Notes: generated by a model not told the origin, from the letters alone. Positions 12,945 through 25,639 are shown, counted from the stretch's first letter. The stretch: 64,000 nucleotides of DNA from Glycine soja (GCF_004193775.1 NC_041008.1:42565136-42629135), one strand, 5' to 3'. Numbers and translations are program-made.

Positions 12945-13395
12945 GTTTTGGCTACAGGAGTGAGAATATGTCAGGCCAGACTTTGAAAGGTCAGAGCCTA
13001 GTCTACGATGAATTTTTGAGGCCTAAGTTTGGTCTATAGCCTATTAAACACTTTTATTTTGACTCGGCCTGACCTTTTTAGAATCCTAACTAATTAAAGT
13101 CTTACTTGATGATAGGAATAGAAGTTATGAAGCAGTAATGTGTTAAAAAAAATTAATTGTACCCAAAAAATAATATAAGTATATATTGGTACCCAAAAAA
13201 TAATATAAGTATATATACATATATATATGCCGGCCTATCAGACTTGCTTTTTAATAAGCCTAAGTGGTCTATTTAATTTAATTGGCTTTTAAAAAAACCT
13301 GAGCCTAACCTTTTAATTTAATAGGCTAGTTCAGGCTAGACTTTATGTAGGCCAGGTCATAGGCCCATGTAGGCCTTTTAATTGGTTTTAAAATT
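12945..13395. mobile_element. GGCC-motif non-autonomous DNA element (candidate)
   Basis: The left end reads CAGGAGTGAGAATATGTCAGG. The body repeats short words such as AGGCC, GGCCTA, AGCCTA and their complements in both orientations, with a dense cluster at the right end (about 13320-13380). This looks like the subterminal repeats of a hAT-type non-autonomous element. No coding part and no clear target-site duplication were seen, so the limits are approximate. Confidence 0.4.
13159..13218. repeat. 30-bp tandem duplication
   Basis: The unit starting GTACCCAAAAAATAATATAA occurs twice in a row with a period of 30 bases, inside the GGCC-motif element. Confidence 0.9.
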
Positions 13396-13700
13396 AATTT
13401 TTTATTCAATTAATTTTTAAATTTTTTTAAGAGTTGATTAAATTAATTTTTTTAAAAAGCAAATTATATTATTAAATATAATTATTTTTGTTATATTATT
13501 TAATTTACTTAAGATATTTTTTAGGTGCATATTTTTAAAAAAATCTGAATTTTGTCTAGTAATATATTTATTTTAGTAAAAAAATTATAACTTTTAATAT
13601 TATTATTTTACTAAATATAATTTGTTTGTTTATGTCATTAAATTTAATTAAAAATGATAATACTTTTTGTTTAATAATTTATTTATAGAATAACATTATA

Positions 13701-14560
13701 TTACATTATCAATAAAATACTTAAACAATCACATTTGACTGAGAAAAAACTTAAATGAAGATATGTCAGGACAATTATTTCTGTTATTGTCATGTTGTCA
13801 GCAAATTCCACATTTTTTTTACTATTTTTATGTTCATTTTCGTCTTCGTCCATCTCATTAGGAATGCGAGTTGAAATGCGACGACCTTTTGCAGTCATCT
13901 TTCTCCTTGGATCAGGGCTCCATTGATCTCCTTTATATTATTTTTGCCACATTGATTCATGTGTGACAGTAAACCAAATGAGTTGTTGTAGACGTACAAA
14001 ATGTGTTGTAATGTGAATAGCGGCGTCACATAGTTCATGGGATCAACATAGACAAATTTATAGGCAGCCATGACGTGAGAACACAGTAAGTGTTTAGCCT
14101 GATATTCATCACAATCACACTTTTGGGATTGTAACATTACTCTAAACCTTCTAGGTGATATTGGTGTTTGAAGTAGGAATTGAGTCTCTGTTACAATAAA
14201 TGTGTGATTGTATCCGTCAAATTTGTTTACAATGTGTGTATTAGATTCTTGTTGACGGTTATTCATTGCCTCAGAGACGACTTCAGAATATTGTGAGCCA
14301 GAGTTGATCATTGTCTGAGTTTGTCAACCTCTACTAGCAAAGAGTTGTGCGATTTTAAAGTATGTCTCCTCAACCAATGATGACACCGACAAATGTCTTG
14401 TGTTTTTGAACATGAAATTAACAGACTCACACAAATTGGTAGTCATATGTCTTTAACGTTTTCTCTCATCGAAACATTGTACCTAATTTTGTTTGGGTAA
14501 TTGATCAAGCCATTCAGTTGCACTTGACTTATTCACACAGATATCCCCAAGATGTCGCCA
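13701..14560 (-). pseudogene. MuDR-like (Mutator) transposase, C-terminal part, decayed
   Basis: Reading the minus strand from 14560 leftwards gives, through several stops and frame changes, ATEWLDQLP, MTTNLCESVNFMFKNTR, LVEETYFKIAQLFASRG and then an open stretch (14311-13895) with the SWIM zinc finger CDCDEYQAKHLLCSHVMAAY. A further frame (13898-13701) holds KGRRISTRIPNEMDE, the basic tail found after SWIM in MuDR transposases. The order matches the family: MULE catalytic core end, SWIM, basic tail. The DDE core itself is not visible to the right, so this is a truncated relic. No terminal inverted repeats were identified. Confidence 0.75.
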
Positions 14561-16320
14561 GTGCATCGTATCTTCTCCGTAATCTATTACATTTTGTCAT
14601 ATTTTTAACAAACCAATCACTGAAATAGAAGAAGACATGTATCATGTACAACATATTTTAAATTATTATTAGTTTTGTTATATTTGCATTGCAATTGTAT
14701 TTTTTAATATGTTTCATTATTCTCGACTATCATCTCAGTTATCACACTTTTAAATTTTATGTCTATTGTATAAGACAAATGTATCAATTATTTTTTCACT
14801 TTGTTTTTTAATTTTTTTTAATACTACTAACTAATTTTCTTATTTTTTTAATTAATGAATATAACAAAAAAAAATCAACGACACATAAATTTAACTACAA
14901 AATTACATATAACGTAACTAAAAAATTATACTATAATTTTATCCAATCTTTTCGTTTTTCTTTATCTGTCTATTTTTTCTTTTAAAAAAATTTTTAAAAA
15001 TAATTTAATAAAAAAAATAATTTTAAAATCAATTAAAAATATATTTATATAATATAATATCTTTATTATGTTTAGTTTAATCCCTTAATTTATTTATAAG
15101 GTTCAATTTGATTTTTTTTAAGATCCAATTAGGTCATTTATTTTTTAAAATTGGTTCAATTTGGTCTCACTTTTCTTTGATTATTATCTAAGAAAAATGA
15201 GACCAAAATTGATTTTTAGATAACACCAAATTGAATCCATTTAAAAGAAATAAAGGAACTAATTTGAAAAATAAATTGAACATAATAAATAATTAAGGAA
15301 ATTTTATCGATCAAATTAGAAATTTTATTTTGGACTTAAATATACTTTTAATTTATGATAAATTAACAAATTTTATTTTGAATCTCTAATAAAATTATTT
15401 TTTATTGAGTCCTTGATAAAATAAAAAATTTATATTTTTTATTTTTATCCTTATAATAATATGTAAATCATTTACTATTAGTCCCTATCAAATATTTTTC
15501 AAAAAGACTAATATAAAATGAAGAAATTTTTCTAAGGACCAAAATGAAAAAAAAAATATTAGAAGGAGTAAACATAATAACAAGAAATAAAAATAAATTT
15601 ATTATAATTGTTTTTATTAAGAACCAAAAACAAGATTCACTCATTTATGACGTTTAAAAATATATTTAAATTTTGTTGTAATCAAATTATAACTATAGCT
15701 TGCTTCCAATAAAAATTTCTGCATCCGGCTCTATCTATTCCATTGTCATTGTGCTTTACTTCTACAAATGTTGGGCTTTTCTTTTTTTGGTACATACAAA
15801 TGCTGGTTCTAATTTTAAGTTGAAATTATGTAAAATAATATAATACTACGCATACTTTATTCTTTAAATGAATTTATCTAACTTGACTAAAATTAATTAG
15901 ATTTTTTTTTTTTACATTTTGAGGTCGTACAGAAAGACGGATTTCACTTCTAATTCAAAGCTTCAATAGTTTTGCCACAATTGAATCAAATATTTAAGAA
16001 AAACTGTTTGAGTGATTTATTTTCGATTAATTATTTTAAAATAATACCCGACATTTAAGTTCAAGTCAAACATGACTCCATACCAAAAAAAAAAAAAAAT
16101 CAAACATGATTGATGTATACCTAAATAATAGATAAAAATAAATAAATAAATAAAAGTAAAGGTGCAGTAGAAGTTCGATTAACTTGAACTTGAAACAAAC
16201 TTCAAACTAAATCTTCCACCAAAATATTTCCACACAAAAAAATCTCTTATGCACCAAAATATTTCCAGAAAAAATCTCTTACACCGTATTTTTGTGATCA
16301 CTTCTTTATTTCATCCCATT
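14561..16320. other. Very AT-rich intergenic DNA
   Basis: No open frame of interest. Homopolymer and AT-rich low-complexity DNA dominates (about 14640-15720). Confidence 0.6.
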
Positions 16321-16984
16321 CAAACAAGGGAATGGGGGATTGGGTCGGCTTGCTTCTTGCTTTTTGAACTCCTTGGCAACTTTGAATTACCCTGCATGGG
16401 GATATGGACTTAGATACAACTATGGTTTATTTAAACAACATATAACAAAGGATGGACAAGTGGAAGTTGCTGAAAACTGGCTTGAGGTATTACTTATATG
16501 CTTTGATTCACAGTAAAAGGCGTGAGGTCACTTTTCATATTAGGTTAGGCATGCGTTCGAGATTTGGAAGACTATCTTAGTAAGTTAGAAGTTCTTATGT
16601 TGATTCACTGACTGAAGTGTCTCTATACAGATGAAAAATCCTTGGGAAATTTTGAGAAATGATGTCTCTTATCCAATTAAATGCTATGGAGAAGTTATTT
16701 CAGGGCCAAATGGAAGTATACAGTAGGTTGAAGGAGAAAATATATTGATTGTTGCCTATGATGTTCCAATACCCTGATAGAAAACTAGAACCACTATAAG
16801 CCTGCGGTTATGGTCCATTAAAGTTTGACCGGGAGAATTTGATTTGCGATCTTTTAATTCTGGAGATCATGCCAAAGCATATGCTGTTACGAAGAATAGG
16901 AGAAGGTCTGTGGAACTTAATGTTCCCTTTAACTATCAGAATCCATGTCCACCATGGATGCAAGAAAACTTGCAGAGGAAGCTT

Positions 16985-17430
16985 AAAGGAGAAAGAGGAT
17001 AGAGGAAACTGAAATTAGCATAGAATGAGAATTAGCTTATAAGAGAGTTGGTTATTACAATTTATATAGTTGGTTGCAAGAGTAACTAACTTGTAACTAA
17101 TTAACCTAACTAAGCTAACTCTAGTAACAAAGTGATCAATATGAATTAACCATGATCAAACTATATCTATGCTAAGATCCCCCCTCAAGCTAGGAATGAA
17201 TATCGGACATTCCTAGCTTGAAATACAGAAATTGAAAAGCACTAGGCAGCAGGGCCTTGGTATATATGTCTGCAAGCTGATTAGCAGAGGTAACAAGAAA
17301 CAATTCCACAATTCCTTTATGCATCTTCTCCTGAACTAGATGACAATCAATCTCAATGAGTTTTGTTCTCTCATGAAAAACGGAATTTGTTGCTATATGA
17401 AGGGCAAATCGATTATCACAAGATTAATCC
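16985..17430 (-). mobile_element. Ty1/copia retrotransposon 3' end (RNase H C-terminus plus LTR start)
   Basis: On the minus strand 17424-17190 reads without a break: [20 protein letters not shown], then [19 protein letters not shown], then [19 protein letters not shown], ending in KLGMSDIHS and a stop. This is the C-terminal end of the copia RNase H domain. Directly after the stop comes a purine-rich tract (GAGGGGGGAT, about 17179-17188), the expected position of the polypurine tract. The DNA to about 16985 would then be 3' LTR. The rest of the element is missing. It lies inside the phosphorylase pseudogene. Confidence 0.8.
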
Positions 17431-17670
17431 AAAGAGTCACCCACCGTTGTTATCCACGCACCAAGCCCATGGAGTATTGGGTGTGAGGAGGTGTGTTGAG
17501 AAAAACCCAAGTCTTACAGGCTAAAAATAAAATCAAGGTAGAGTATATAAGTGAGGGGTAACCCTCACCTCTTGAGTTAGCTTTTGAGGTTGAGTTAGGC
17601 CTAAACTCACATTTTAAGAATCTAAGATTAACCTTTAGAACAGTGTAACTTTTGTATGAACAAAAGCTTA

Positions 17671-17785
17671 TTTTCTCCTTGGTCCAAATACAATTTGGAC
17701 CTCCATTTCATCAGCTAATATATTATTATTTTCTCCTTGGCCCAAATTGTATTTGGACCTCCATTTCATCAACTAATATATTAGC
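17671..17785. repeat. Tandem duplication, about 59-bp period
   Basis: TTTTCTCCTTGGTCCAAATA and the bases after it up to CTAATATATTA occur twice, with a few substitutions, between the copia fragment and the next phosphorylase exon piece. Confidence 0.85.
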
Positions 17786-18328
17786 AGTAACACTAACTTC
17801 AGTAGACTGTCTGCATAAATGACAAATTGATGATCATTTTTTAAAAATGTTATATAGCAACCAGATCTATTATGTTTTGTACCCTAGCGTTGAATCAATA
17901 GAAGGAAAGACTCTGCGACTGAAGCAACAATACACACTATGCTCTGCCTATCTCCAGGATATCATCGCACACTTTGAAAAGAGATCGGGAAAGAGAGAAA
18001 ATTGGGACACTCTCCCAGATAAATTGGTGGTGCAAATGAATGATACTCAACTGTCTCTCTGCATTCCTGAGCTAATTAGGATATTGGTGGATGTCAAGGG
18101 TTTAAGTTGGGAGAAAGCCTTGGAATATTACTAAGAGGTGCTTCCTTTTGCAAAGTGTATTCACCTTATATTTAAAAGATATAAAACCACTGTTGATATT
18201 TAAGCTAATAGCTTAAGCTTTTAGTAGAGTTGGTCATAAAATGGTATTAGAGCCTCATAGTTCAATTTTTTTCCAATAATTAAGTTGAATTTCGGCACAA
18301 GGCAAAATGGCTTAGTCCATGCTGTAAG

Positions 18329-18564
18329 CCCAAAGGGCTCTTCCTATGGGGAACACTGCTTTTAGGAGAATTGGTGTTTAAAAACATTGTTTACTTGTAA
18401 GGGTTAGTAAGCTTGTTTTGTTCTAAAGTTTCTATTATAGTCCTTGCCCAAAGGGCTTTTCCTTTTGGGGGAATGCTGCTTTTAGGAGAATTGGTGTTTA
18501 AAACCATTATTTACTTGTAAGGGTTAGTAAGTTTGTTTTGTTCTAAAGTTTCTATTATTGTCCT
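18329..18564. repeat. Tandem duplication, 118-bp period
   Basis: Two adjacent copies start with CCCAAAGGGCT and share TTTTAGGAGAATTGGTGTTT and GTAAGGGTTAGTAAG. They differ by few bases and lie in an intron-like part of the phosphorylase pseudogene. Confidence 0.9.
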
Positions 18565-19830
18565 TGGATGCAAGTTTGTTAACAAGATTGCTTCTGCTAA
18601 AATTGCCCAAGTACCAGTGCGCCAACTTACACAAATAGACTAGGTTTCTATTGTCAAAATTCACACCCTCTCAATAATAACATTTATAACACATGGAGTG
18701 CTCTGTCGATTCACTTTCCAATGTAACTACTAGTTTGATTTTTAAACATTGTCTGATCCATCTTTTAATGAATCTTCTAGAACTGTTGCTTACACAAATC
18801 ACACAGTTCTACCGGAGGCACTAGAGAAATGGAATTTGACACTTCTTCAGGATTTGCTTCCTCGACATGTGGAAATAATACGAATGATAGATGAGGAGGT
18901 AATGTTAAACATATGTGGCTTTGATTTTCAGATTGTCATTTTATATATAGTTCTCGACTTCTTGGTTCAAATGCCCATTCACATGTCATTATTTGTGAAA
19001 TCTAATCTTATTTAATTTTATGCATGTTTGTTTTGTTCAAAGGCCCATTCAAAGTTGATCCAAAACTACCAATGATGGTTCGCAGACTCACAGTCATCTC
19101 CTTCTCTGTTGCTATAGAAACTCTTTTAATTTGATAGGGTCTCATTATTTGCTACATCAGACAAGGGACTCAACTCTGTATTGTTGGCTAAAATTTCCTG
19201 TGCTGCAAAATAACATCAATCTTTTGTGAGATTGTTGCATAGTTTAACAGTGTTGCAATTAGCCATCTAAATTTTGCTTTTAAGTTAGTCTAACAACACG
19301 GATTCAGTTTTATGTCATTTTATTTTTTATTGGCTAAATGTAATGATTTTGGCGTATGTCATTTTCTTCACAAATATACGGGCGATTCTTAACAAAATAA
19401 AATAAGTCACACACATCAAAATCCAATCTATGTCAGCTCAATAGAATAAACCTTTTAGCATAAAATCCTACACGAATACAAACGACGACATAACAATTAA
19501 AATTCCAATGACATGTTTTTTCCGCACTCATGTTAGAAAAAGATCTAATGTATTCATTTTCAGGTGAAGCGCATTCACGAATACAAACGACAGTTACTTG
19601 GGAATTGTTTATCGCTACATAAAGATGAAAGAATTGAGTGCTGAGGAAAGAAAAGAAATATTTGTTCCTCGAGTTTGTATTAGCATTTGTAACATATGTT
19701 CAAGCCAAGAGGATAGTAAAATTCGTCACAGATGTAGGAGCTACAATCAATAGCGATCCAGAGATTGGAGATCTTTTAGAGATATACACAAAATTACATA
19801 AATCTCATACATTTTATGTTTTTTTAGTTT

Positions 19831-22800
19831 AATTTATATACATTGTCCATTTTTAAACAAAATTCTATTAAAAAATATCTAATTTTGTCCATTTTTAAAC
19901 AAAAATTTTATTAAAAAATATCTAATTGTCAGATCGTATTAATCAATAAAATAATTAAATATTATTCAATGTCTTTGTAAAAATGTTAACCGTGTATGTA
20001 TAATTTTATTTTATTTATTAAAAAAAGTTGGTAAAATAAGAAAAGTACGTGGAAGAAATGTTAGAGCTGCTCCCATAGCACTATTTGAATTGTAAGTAGT
20101 TTCATGCACTGGGAATTACTCAACTAGTTCTTATTAAACAATAGGAGATCTTCTTGAAAAGAATTGCGTACTAAGTAGAAAAGGTAATGTAAGGAAAATT
20201 CAAATTAGACTCACTCTTCCTAGAAAGGTAAGAGTTTACATCAAATTCTTAATCATTTGTGTCAAACCTATATTCAGCACCGTATGCATGTAAATTAAAT
20301 TATTTTCTTAATACTTTCTCTCGGTATTTTGCTCATTTTGTATGGAGTGGGAGTAAATTGTAATTCCACTCAAAACTTAACTTTCCTAATGAAATTCTTG
20401 ACACAGAGATTAAGCTCATCAATTTACTTATAAAGATTCTGGGTAAAAAAATGACAACATCAAATACCTTAAAATATACGGAATCAGTTGTTATGATCCC
20501 AAAGCCAAACTAGACTTCTGAATTTGTCATGATCACTAGTCAAATTAAAGAAAAAACAAAAAGGAAAAAAAACAAATTGAGATTCCATTTAAACTGGCCG
20601 GCCACAGCAATCTCAATAATCTTTTGTCTTAGCAAAAACGAAGACAGAAAAGTTGCCTGCTTAGCACTTACTTTATGTGCAAAAGAGACAGCATCTGTTC
20701 CCTGATCACTAGGCATGATGACACTAAACCACTTAATTCACCGAGGCACTACTACTAGGACTCTGTTTTTGCTTTTCTTTTATTCTTTCATTTCAAATTA
20801 CACATTATAACGGATAAAATCAAATAAATATTTGATACTTAAGGGATAAAATTAAAAGTTATTCAGCATCAATAGTTATATAACTTTTATTATTAGTTAC
20901 TATAAAAGTTATTTAGTATTAATATTTATCTAATTTTTATCACTGGTTAATGTAGTATACTGATAATTAAGATGTGTTTTTTCTTTAAAGAATGAGGCTC
21001 GAACTTTACTAGAAGAAAAAAACATATTTATAATGTAAAATACTTAATTTTCTGTTACTTTTATTAGTTCTGAAAAGATCTCATATCAAAATTCATTTTA
21101 GACCTAAAAATATGTTAGATGGACTCTGTTTTTAACTTTGAAGAAATCTTTGTAACTTTATAGATATTCATGAAAAAAAAATAGAAGAAATAACTTTTGA
21201 AAAACTTGACACAAAAACTAATTTTAACTAATGTAAGCAATTTGATTTGTTTTATATTTCATATAAATGCTTGTTAAGAAATCAAATTAAAATGACAGAA
21301 TCCACTCTTAGATGTGTTTTTTTTAGAATAAGAGAATAAAAAAAAGAAAAATGAATAGTAAAATAATGTGTGATTTATAATTTTTATACTATTTTAATTC
21401 AAATTTTTTTTATTAAATTAATTTTTATCCTCTAACTTTTAAAATTAATTCAATTTGATCCTTTAATTTTTTTTAATTTATTCCTCTAATTTTTAAAATC
21501 AATTATTTTTTGAAAAATATATCTTTTGTGACGGTTTAAAATTACATAATAATAATTATAGATCGTCATAAAATATGATTTCTTACGATTTAAACTAAAA
21601 TAAAATTAAACTTAAAAAAATTATAAAAAACTACATTAAATATAAAAAATAAATTAAAACACTAAAAAACTAATTTAACTACTCTATTAATCTTTTTGCA
21701 AGACCTAGTGATACCTTTTTATTGTAATGATTCCACATACCTTAGTACAGTTCTGTTGTTTATATGCGATTTGATTCTCGTTGGCTGCCTCTGGTGCTGG
21801 CTGTCTTGAGGCCACATGAGAGCAAGAGCTAAGTTACTACTATAATATCAGTGGTTCTCTCGTACACCCGAACGGGTAAAAGAATTGAATAGGGAACAAC
21901 ACATATAGTAATTGGCACGAAGCAAAAGGCATACCAATTCTCCTGCTATTACAATTAATTGTTGGACATGTACACATGGAGCAATTATAAGGTTTGCTGC
22001 CTTAAGTGGTAGGCGACCTTACAACCACTTCAACCCACAATTTTGTCTTGAATATTAAAAATAAATTGTGGTTTATAATGATGATTTTAGTCCTTGAATA
22101 TATAAATTGAAGACAATTTAGACTATGTTTGGTTTGTAATTAAAAATAGTATAATACACGTTTTAATGTAAATTCAATTGAAACTAAAATAAACACAAAA
22201 GTAAGGTTTAAGATCCGTTAGCAAAATTAGTTTTTTAACTAACAAAATTCGAAAGCAAACATGCACTTAGGCTTTGATGAAAATTTTGATTTCGTCTTTC
22301 AATATGTAAAAAGTGAGACAATTATATTTTATAGTTAAGTTTTGCAGAATTATTTTATCATTAAACGATAGTATTTAAGGATTAATTAGCTGATACACAT
22401 TCAGACCAGATATTAAATAAGAATTGTCACCAATTTATATATTTAGGGACAAAAATAGTTATTAACCGATGTGATTTTATTGATAGTTGTGATTACCTTT
22501 ATCCAATGTTTAACTTTAAGAATAATCAAAGTGACTGCTCTCTTTTTTTCAATTCTAATAGATGAGATTAGATCAAATTCAAAGCATAAATTTCAGGTGA
22601 GGGGAATAAGCAGTCTCTCTTAGAAATTAACTACACTTATCACGGGAATTGGATTGACCATAGTGCTGAATTTTATGTTAGAAAAGATAAATTTGGTCAC
22701 AAGACAGACTTGGCGGGTAGCAAAGTTGGACCAAAAAAAAGAAAAGCTACACTTTCTTTAAACCTTCGAATTTCCTTTTCCTCCTCTAAGGATTCTTCTA

Positions 22801-23401
22801 GTTTAAGAAAGTAAAAGCAAACGCTTCAGGTAATTCGGGTTGCAAAACAACAAGAAAATTAACACAAACAGGCATTTCCCTATTCCACAGTCTTGCGTCC
22901 CAGAAGATAGTTACACATTGCAAATAGTAACTGAGATCTTAAATCTGTGATCAAAATTAAGTAGTATTATTTTTGTTATTGATCATCACTTGACCATAAA
23001 TTATTTAAAATCATGTTTTATACATTTCCACAAGAGGATGAAACGAAAAATTGAAAAACATGGAAAGACAAACATTCTGAATATTATTAATTGAATCAGT
23101 GAAGAGTAAAATTGTTATTTGCAGCAAAGGAATGTAATTCTGAGAATATTCTTGGGTATAGGAAGAGTCAAATTTCAAATATTTCAACCGAGATACTACC
23201 AAATTGTCATGTGCCATTAACTTGAAAGAAAACAGCGACCTCCTACCAAATAAAGCATAGTAAAAGCGTTAAGAACGAAAATCATTTTACCCGCATGGCT
23301 GTACAATGCAAATTGCTTTTATCATATGGGATAAAGACAAAAACATTCTAAGTAGTACCTCAATGCTTCCAAATGATGCAAAACCCAGGATGCCAATTTC
23401 C
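19831..23401. other. Intergenic, nothing recognised
   Basis: AT-rich DNA to the right of the phosphorylase relic and to the left (3' side) of the zinc-finger gene. A somewhat GC-richer patch at about 21700-21960 shows no coding pattern I can identify. The last 100-200 bases should hold the 3' UTR of the zinc-finger gene. Confidence 0.5.
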
Positions 23402-24970
23402 CTATTCATCAACAGGAGCAGGTAGATTGAGATCAATAAAGTAAGGAACTTGTTTGATCACCATAGTGTTTTCTTCAGAACCTCCAATGAAATGTGATCT
23501 TTTGTGACCCCCTAAGGCTTGGCCTGACTTGAAAATTTTGTAGCAGATTGGACACTCATGATCCTTGCTTTTCTTAGAAGGCTTCAACTTCTTCTTGGGC
23601 TTTGTGCATTTCTTTCCATTGAGAGCCTTACTCTTATGATGAGACCTTGGAGCAGGAAAAGATTCAGTCTCTGAACTGTTTTCATTACTCTCATCATCTA
23701 TTGAATCATAAGAATCGTTGTCCCTTTCAACTTCAAAACACTCATACTTCCAACCTCTTGTGCCATTCTTATATACCTCATTGCCAAAACCACTTGCTAT
23801 CTTCTTGCTAGAAACACCAACTAAATCATAGTTGTTCCTCTTTATTGAATCAAACTTCCTTGTAGTTCCATGTGTTGTATCATAATCCAAATCTTCCACC
23901 CCTAATTTCTTCACTACAGATGCAGTGTACTTGCTTGACTTACCCTCCACTTTGGACCACCTGAATTCATCATTCGAGAAATCTGAGTCTACCATTTTGG
24001 TTTTGGGACCATATCTGAAAAATCTAGAACCTGAATAATTATCAGAAGCACCAAACTCAGCAGACTTAAACTTAATATCCTTAACCTTAAGCAACTTCTT
24101 CGCCACAAGATCATAAGCATGATTATTAGAGACAAAGTTGTTGTTATTATTACCATTGCTGACACCAATCCGGGTATCAGGAGATGATAATTTTGCTTCT
24201 AGAATAACCGAGTTGTTATCAGAAGATTCAGTAACCGAAGCAAAACGACCACCCTTGAAGTTGAAGCTAGAATCTCTAGACAACAGCATCAAGCACCTAG
24301 CCACCTCTTCTTGCTCCTCCTGCTCCACCTCTGACACAGGTGAAGAACCATTGGCCAAAGGAACAACACCAGAAGAAGAAGAAGAAGAAAAAGAAAAAAA
24401 AGGGTTGTGATTGGAAAGGTTAATGGTCTTCTTCACCCTCATTCTCTTGGATCTCCTTGGATGAGTTGTTGGAGCACAAGTCTCGGTGTCAGAACGACTA
24501 TCCATAACCAGTTTCTCTTCTTCAAACTTGATGGTTGTTGTTGTTGTTCTCTTCTCTTTCTCTGAGTGACAAGCCATGTGGCCACAGAGAGCCTTCAGTG
24601 ATGGGAAACCTTTCCCACACTCTTTGCAGAACCTCTTATCCTCCTTATTCTGTTGCTGTTCATTGTTGTTGGCATTGGCACCACCACCAGAATGCACAAA
24701 CCTCACTGTTTTCTTGGGGTTCTCTCTGAGGCCATAAATGGGGTTGTTATTATCTTCACACCATAACAAATCTCTCTTCTTATTATTCCTCATCACAGTA
24801 CCATCCAACTTGATGAACATGTTGTCATTGTTATCATCACCATCAACAACAACAACATCGTTGCTTCTTTCTTCAGTCATAATATGGGTCCTGATGTGAC
24901 CCCCCAGAGACTTCCCACAAGGAAACCTCTTGCTGCAATACTTGCACACATACTTCTTCCTCTCCTCCAT
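23402..24970 (-). CDS. C2H2 zinc-finger transcription factor with three fingers and an EAR motif, 522 aa
   Basis: This is an intact single-exon frame. Finger 1 (residues 9-29) is [20 protein letters not shown], finger 2 (about 113-135) has [14 protein letters not shown], and finger 3 (473-493) has [14 protein letters not shown]. Fingers 1 and 3 have the plant-specific (Q)ALGGH-type recognition helix; finger 2 has the variant ALCGH. A lysine-rich stretch ([18 protein letters not shown]) just before finger 3 is a likely nuclear localisation signal. FIDLNLPAP near the end is an EAR repression motif. The middle is rich in serine, asparagine and acidic residues. The layout fits the ZAT1/4/9 type of C2H2 proteins, probably nuclear DNA-binding repressors. 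Lack of introns is normal for this family. Target genes cannot be read from the sequence. The start gives finger 1 at the usual distance from the N-terminus. Confidence 0.92.
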   Translation of the reverse strand: MEERKKYVCKYCSKRFPCGKSLGGHIRTHIMTEERSNDVVVVDGDDNNDNMFIKLDGTVMRNNKKRDLLWCEDNNNPIYGLRENPKKTVRFVHSGGGANANNNEQQQNKEDKRFCKECGKGFPSLKALCGHMACHSEKEKRTTTTTIKFEEEKLVMDSRSDTETCAPTTHPRRSKRMRVKKTINLSNHNPFFSFSSSSSSGVVPLANGSSPVSEVEQEEQEEVARCLMLLSRDSSFNFKGGRFASVTESSDNNSVILEAKLSSPDTRIGVSNGNNNNNFVSNNHAYDLVAKKLLKVKDIKFKSAEFGASDNYSGSRFFRYGPKTKMVDSDFSNDEFRWSKVEGKSSKYTASVVKKLGVEDLDYDTTHGTTRKFDSIKRNNYDLVGVSSKKIASGFGNEVYKNGTRGWKYECFEVERDNDSYDSIDDESNENSSETESFPAPRSHHKSKALNGKKCTKPKKKLKPSKKSKDHECPICYKIFKSGQALGGHKRSHFIGGSEENTMVIKQVPYFIDLNLPAPVDE

Positions 24971-25116
24971 GGATTTGATGATGTGATATGTGATATGTGA
25001 ATCTGACTCAGAAAAGAAAAAAAACAGATGTTTATTATACCCAACAAACTACACTGCAAGGACAAAATATGAAGCATTCATTCCATGATCATGTTCCCAA
25101 AAACGGTGAAATAAGG

Positions 25117-25140
25117 AAGAGAGAGAGAGAAAGAGAAAGG
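25117..25140. repeat. GA-rich tract in the zinc-finger gene leader or promoter
   Basis: A run of GA dinucleotides about 150 bases upstream of the ATG (CT-rich on the coding strand). Such tracts are common in plant 5' UTRs and core promoters. Confidence 0.6.
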
Positions 25141-25639
25141 GACAAAATTCAGATCACCAAAGTTTGCTTGCTTTTTAACCAGGAGGTGGTGATCAGAAGA
25201 AAATCAAATTGGTCAGAGGTGACAGTTCCATAAGTACAAGATCCAGCCCACAAAAAGGGGAGAAGACCCCTTAATTTCTGTTTCCCTTATAGAATGCTCA
25301 AAATTTAAGGGGCATGTACATCCATGGAGCGACAAATCACAAATAAAACTCAAAGAGAATGAAAAAAAAAAAAACACATCAAATTTTGAAGAAATTAGAT
25401 TGTTACATGCAACTACTAGCAGTGTGGCTTAAAGAATAATCATTCATAGAATCATAGTAATATATAAGAGCTAATTAACCCAAGATTATTATTTTTTATT
25501 TTTTGCTCTTTGAACTTTGGTTTATCTGTGTTGGGTGAAGTAGTTGTTGGAGTAGAATTCCATGCATGTGAGAAAAAATAAATAAATCATATTAATATCA
25601 GAAAAGGAGTGATAGGCAGCACGTGTACTTGTTAAGAGA

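Larger units (their letters stand above)
16321..19830 (+). pseudogene. Plastidial alpha-1,4-glucan phosphorylase (PHO1/PHS1-type) fragment with introns
   Basis: Separate pieces match starch phosphorylase in the correct order. 16330-16486 gives [20 protein letters not shown] then [15 protein letters not shown]. 16629-16725 gives NPWEILRNDVSYPIKCYGEV. About 16760-16900 has stops but keeps RTTISLRLWS and EFDLRSFNSGDHAKAY. 17868-18134 gives YYVLYPSVESIEGKTLRLKQ and DVKGLSWEKALEYY. 18780-18900 gives [18 protein letters not shown] and [15 protein letters not shown]. 19564-19782 gives VKRIHEYKRQLL, MKELSAEERKEIFVPRV and YVQAKRIVKFVTDVGATINS. The YVQAKRIVKF and DPEIGDLL wording fits the plastidial rather than the cytosolic form. 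Introns survive (for example 16487 GT to 16624 AG), so this is a genomic copy and not a processed one. In-frame stops, small deletions near 19598 and 19683, a copia insertion and absent ends make it a pseudogene. A functional enzyme would extend or shorten plastid glucans. Confidence 0.88.

Noticed and set aside
24138..24729. Plus-strand open frames within the zinc-finger gene
   Set aside because: They arise from serine- and asparagine-rich codons of the real minus-strand gene.
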